Shown: positions 13,679 through 15,326 of the stretch, piece by piece
Layout of the letters: each line of letters starts with the position of its first letter
Position numbering within the stretch: the stretch's first letter is position 1
NCBI GenBank assembly: GCA_938038205.1
Contig: CALHSA010000038.1
Coordinates: 1 to 15,326 of the forward strand
DNA: 15,326 bases
Reading direction: 5' to 3'
DNA from: an uncultured bacterium
Lineage (GTDB): Bacteria > Bdellovibrionota_C > UBA2361 > JANWWW01
Program-made: the position numbers and the translations under genes
The notes under the pieces: model-generated
Seen by the model: the letters and a program-made list of their open reading frames with translations, nothing else
The model's database searches: none
What the model was told of the DNA's origin: nothing

Positions 13679-15326
13679 GTGAATTTTAAGTTAATAGAGC
13701 TGTTTTTGAACTTTTTACCCTTTACTCTAATTAAGTTAGCTGTAATCTTGCAGTGCACTAAGCACACTCCTTTAGTAGATTACGGTTTTTTGGCTACCCT
13801 TGGTTTATCTAACCTTGAAATAATCTGGCTTAAATTCCTGTTTGAGTTGGGAATTTACTATTTAGCTTACTGTAATTTAAAGAGTAGCTACTCAAAGCTT
13901 GTTTTAGGGATTTATTTTGTAATAACTGCTTTAGAGGTAGTAAATTTTAAGGTTTCTATTTTAGTTTTCTTGTCTGTATTTCTAGTTATTATAAAGAAGC
14001 CCAAGCTAGGAGTTTTTAGCTTATTTTTAGGTGTATTATTTGACCCTAAAATATTTTTACTAACACCAGTTATTTTTCTTTTCCCAAACCCTATTAAAGC
14101 TTTTATCCTAGCTTTCTTTATTCCGGTTAGCATAAGAGTTTTAAGCTCTGATTTAAACCTCTCATATTTTTTTAGTGAAGTGGTTAGAAACATTATTTTT
14201 GTAGAACCAAAGATAGAGTTATTTAATGATTTTTCTGATCAACAGTTACTTTTAAAGGTAGCATATATAAGCCTAGCCTTTAATTTATTTTTGCTAATTT
14301 TTGCCTTTAGGTATTTTATTTTCGCTATATCTTCAATTTTATACTTATTCTTTTTGCCATTTATATCAAAAATAGGTGCTCTAGAGCTTTTACCTTTAGT
14401 AGCGCTTTTAGTGTACCCAGTTTCTAAAAAACTTGATCAAGGTGGTTCAGATTTTTTTGGTTTATGTTTACTTGCCTCAGTTAAACTGTTTTTTATTATT
14501 TGGGTAAATCCGCCAGTAGTAAGTGACAGTTATGATTATTTCTGTTTTGCAAAATCTTTAGCCAGTGAGGGGAAATATGCATGTTTATATCAGGGGGATA
14601 ATCCAAACTATAAGGGAAGGGAATTTTATTATTATAGACCGGTTGGGTATCCATTTTTTTTAGCGATTTTAATTTATTTTACTGGGGATGGATGGAAGGT
14701 TTATGCTGGTTTAGCTCAGGGGGTTCTTGAGATTTTTTGTTACTCTCTAGGATTAATTAGCCTAAACAATTTTTGGTCAAAATTTTTATGGTTAATTTTT
14801 AATTTAATAGGAAGTTACCGTACCCCTTTGATAATCACAGAGTCATTAAATACAAGTTTAATATTTATCTCAGCAATACTTTTCCTTAGGAATAAGGATT
14901 ACTCTGGTTTGATTTTTGGAGCAGCATGTTTAATAAGACAAAGCTCTCTTTTAGCTGGCTGGTTTATCTTAAGAAACAGGCAGATTTTTTTGTATTTTAT
15001 ATCATTCTTTACCTTGGTCAGTTTGATCTTAGGGTTTAGAAACTATTATCTATGTCAAAGGTTTACTGTTGGAACAACAAATTTTTTTAGACATAATCTC
15101 ACTGATTTTGGCATCTCACCCTGGAGTAGCTTAAGATTCTTAGATAACACCAAGTGTTGGGAGTTTGAGTTTAATGAAAAGCTTAAAAGCAGGTTTTTAA
15201 ATGAGGTTGATATAAAAAAATTTATTAAAGTTTATTTTAAAAGATTGGGAGAGTGGTTTTTAAAATTTTATGATTTAGAGCTTTTATTAATTAAAAGAAT
15301 TGATTCATTGCTTTTGAACCTTGTTA
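13679..15326 (+). CDS. Large polytopic GT-C-like glycosyltransferase, 3' end outside window
   Basis: The frame is open from a TAA at 13625 to the right edge, with 549 codons after the first canonical start, a GTG at 13679. The protein is almost wholly hydrophobic helices. The second half fits the GT-C/PMT-type lipid-linked sugar transferase pattern: a first extracytoplasmic loop with SDSYDYFCFAKSLASEGKY (D283, D286 as candidate catalytic acids), YYYRPVGYPFFLAIL (R320 to P325), ITESLN followed by a helix, and GLIFGAACLIRQSSLLAG. The first ~275 residues are an additional block of helices, with GVFSLFLGVLFDPKIFLLTPVIFLF resembling the mid-part of another GT-C protein, so the gene may hold two related modules. 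In-frame ATG is absent throughout, hence a GTG or TTG start. Such enzymes transfer sugars from polyprenyl-phosphate donors to envelope glycans, lipids or proteins. Family call is by pattern; the substrate is unknown. Confidence 0.75.
   Translation, partial: MNFKLIELFLNFLPFTLIKLAVILQCTKHTPLVDYGFLATLGLSNLEIIWLKFLFELGIYYLAYCNLKSSYSKLVLGIYFVITALEVVNFKVSILVFLSVFLVIIKKPKLGVFSLFLGVLFDPKIFLLTPVIFLFPNPIKAFILAFFIPVSIRVLSSDLNLSYFFSEVVRNIIFVEPKIELFNDFSDQQLLLKVAYISLAFNLFLLIFAFRYFIFAISSILYLFFLPFISKIGALELLPLVALLVYPVSKKLDQGGSDFFGLCLLASVKLFFIIWVNPPVVSDSYDYFCFAKSLASEGKYACLYQGDNPNYKGREFYYYRPVGYPFFLAILIYFTGDGWKVYAGLAQGVLEIFCYSLGLISLNNFWSKFLWLIFNLIGSYRTPLIITESLNTSLIFISAILFLRNKDYSGLIFGAACLIRQSSLLAGWFILRNRQIFLYFISFFTLVSLILGFRNYYLCQRFTVGTTNFFRHNLTDFGISPWSSLRFLDNTKCWEFEFNEKLKSRFLNEVDIKKFIKVYFKRLGEWFLKFYDLELLLIKRIDSLLLNLV

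Noticed and set aside
13912-14193. A 93-codon minus-strand open frame inside the GT-C-like gene
   Set aside because: It is antisense to a longer continuous frame with recognisable GT-C motifs, and its translation is Lys/Thr-rich low-complexity sequence typical of a shadow.
1-15326. tRNA, CRISPR, insertion sequence or phage elements
   Set aside because: The non-coding stretches are at most 90 bp and none shows a cloverleaf, spaced direct repeats or transposase; codon style is uniform, so no transferred island is evident.

Overview
The window is a compact, AT-rich bacterial chromosomal segment. It holds fifteen protein-coding genes and only about 315 non-coding bases, so roughly 98 percent is coding. 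I see no RNA genes, insertion sequences, CRISPR arrays or phage genes. The core genes (nusA, secA, hemW, tatD, scpA, a prepilin peptidase) are bacterial. A putative lipoprotein, a secreted SH3-like protein and a secreted subtilase suggest a cell with a developed envelope, perhaps diderm. I cannot name the lineage. The small intergenic spaces, A+T-rich codon use and weak Shine-Dalgarno sites suggest a streamlined genome.

Layout. Bases 1-1132 (+) are the 3' part of nusA. On the minus strand, 2658-1143 hold tatD and an overlapping YtnP-like metallo-beta-lactamase-fold hydrolase. Across a 49-bp bidirectional promoter lies a prepilin peptidase (2708-3556, +). It is followed by a tightly coupled four-gene envelope cluster (3588-5377, +): a small putative lipoprotein, a 65-aa single-span protein, a two-span protein with a bacterial PH-like domain, and a secreted coiled-coil protein with an SH3-like domain. 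Convergent to this is a glutamate dehydrogenase (6637-5381, -). Next come a very divergent ScpA (6721-7431, +) and secA-hemW (11058-7362, -), with the scpA and hemW 3' ends overlapping by 70 bp. Then follow a YciA-type acyl-CoA thioesterase (11107-11493, +) and a secreted subtilisin-like protease (13588-11477, -). Last is a long polytopic GT-C-like protein that starts at a GTG at 13679 and runs off the right edge.

The genes do not form one pathway. They are mostly housekeeping: transcription elongation, protein export, chromosome condensation, nitrogen metabolism and a radical-SAM haem-related enzyme. The pilD-downstream cluster and the two genes at the right end are envelope or secreted functions. 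The least described items are the four-gene envelope cluster, the apparently duplicated-architecture GT-C protein with no internal methionine, the degenerate ScpA, and the absence of room for intrinsic terminators at all four convergent gene ends.
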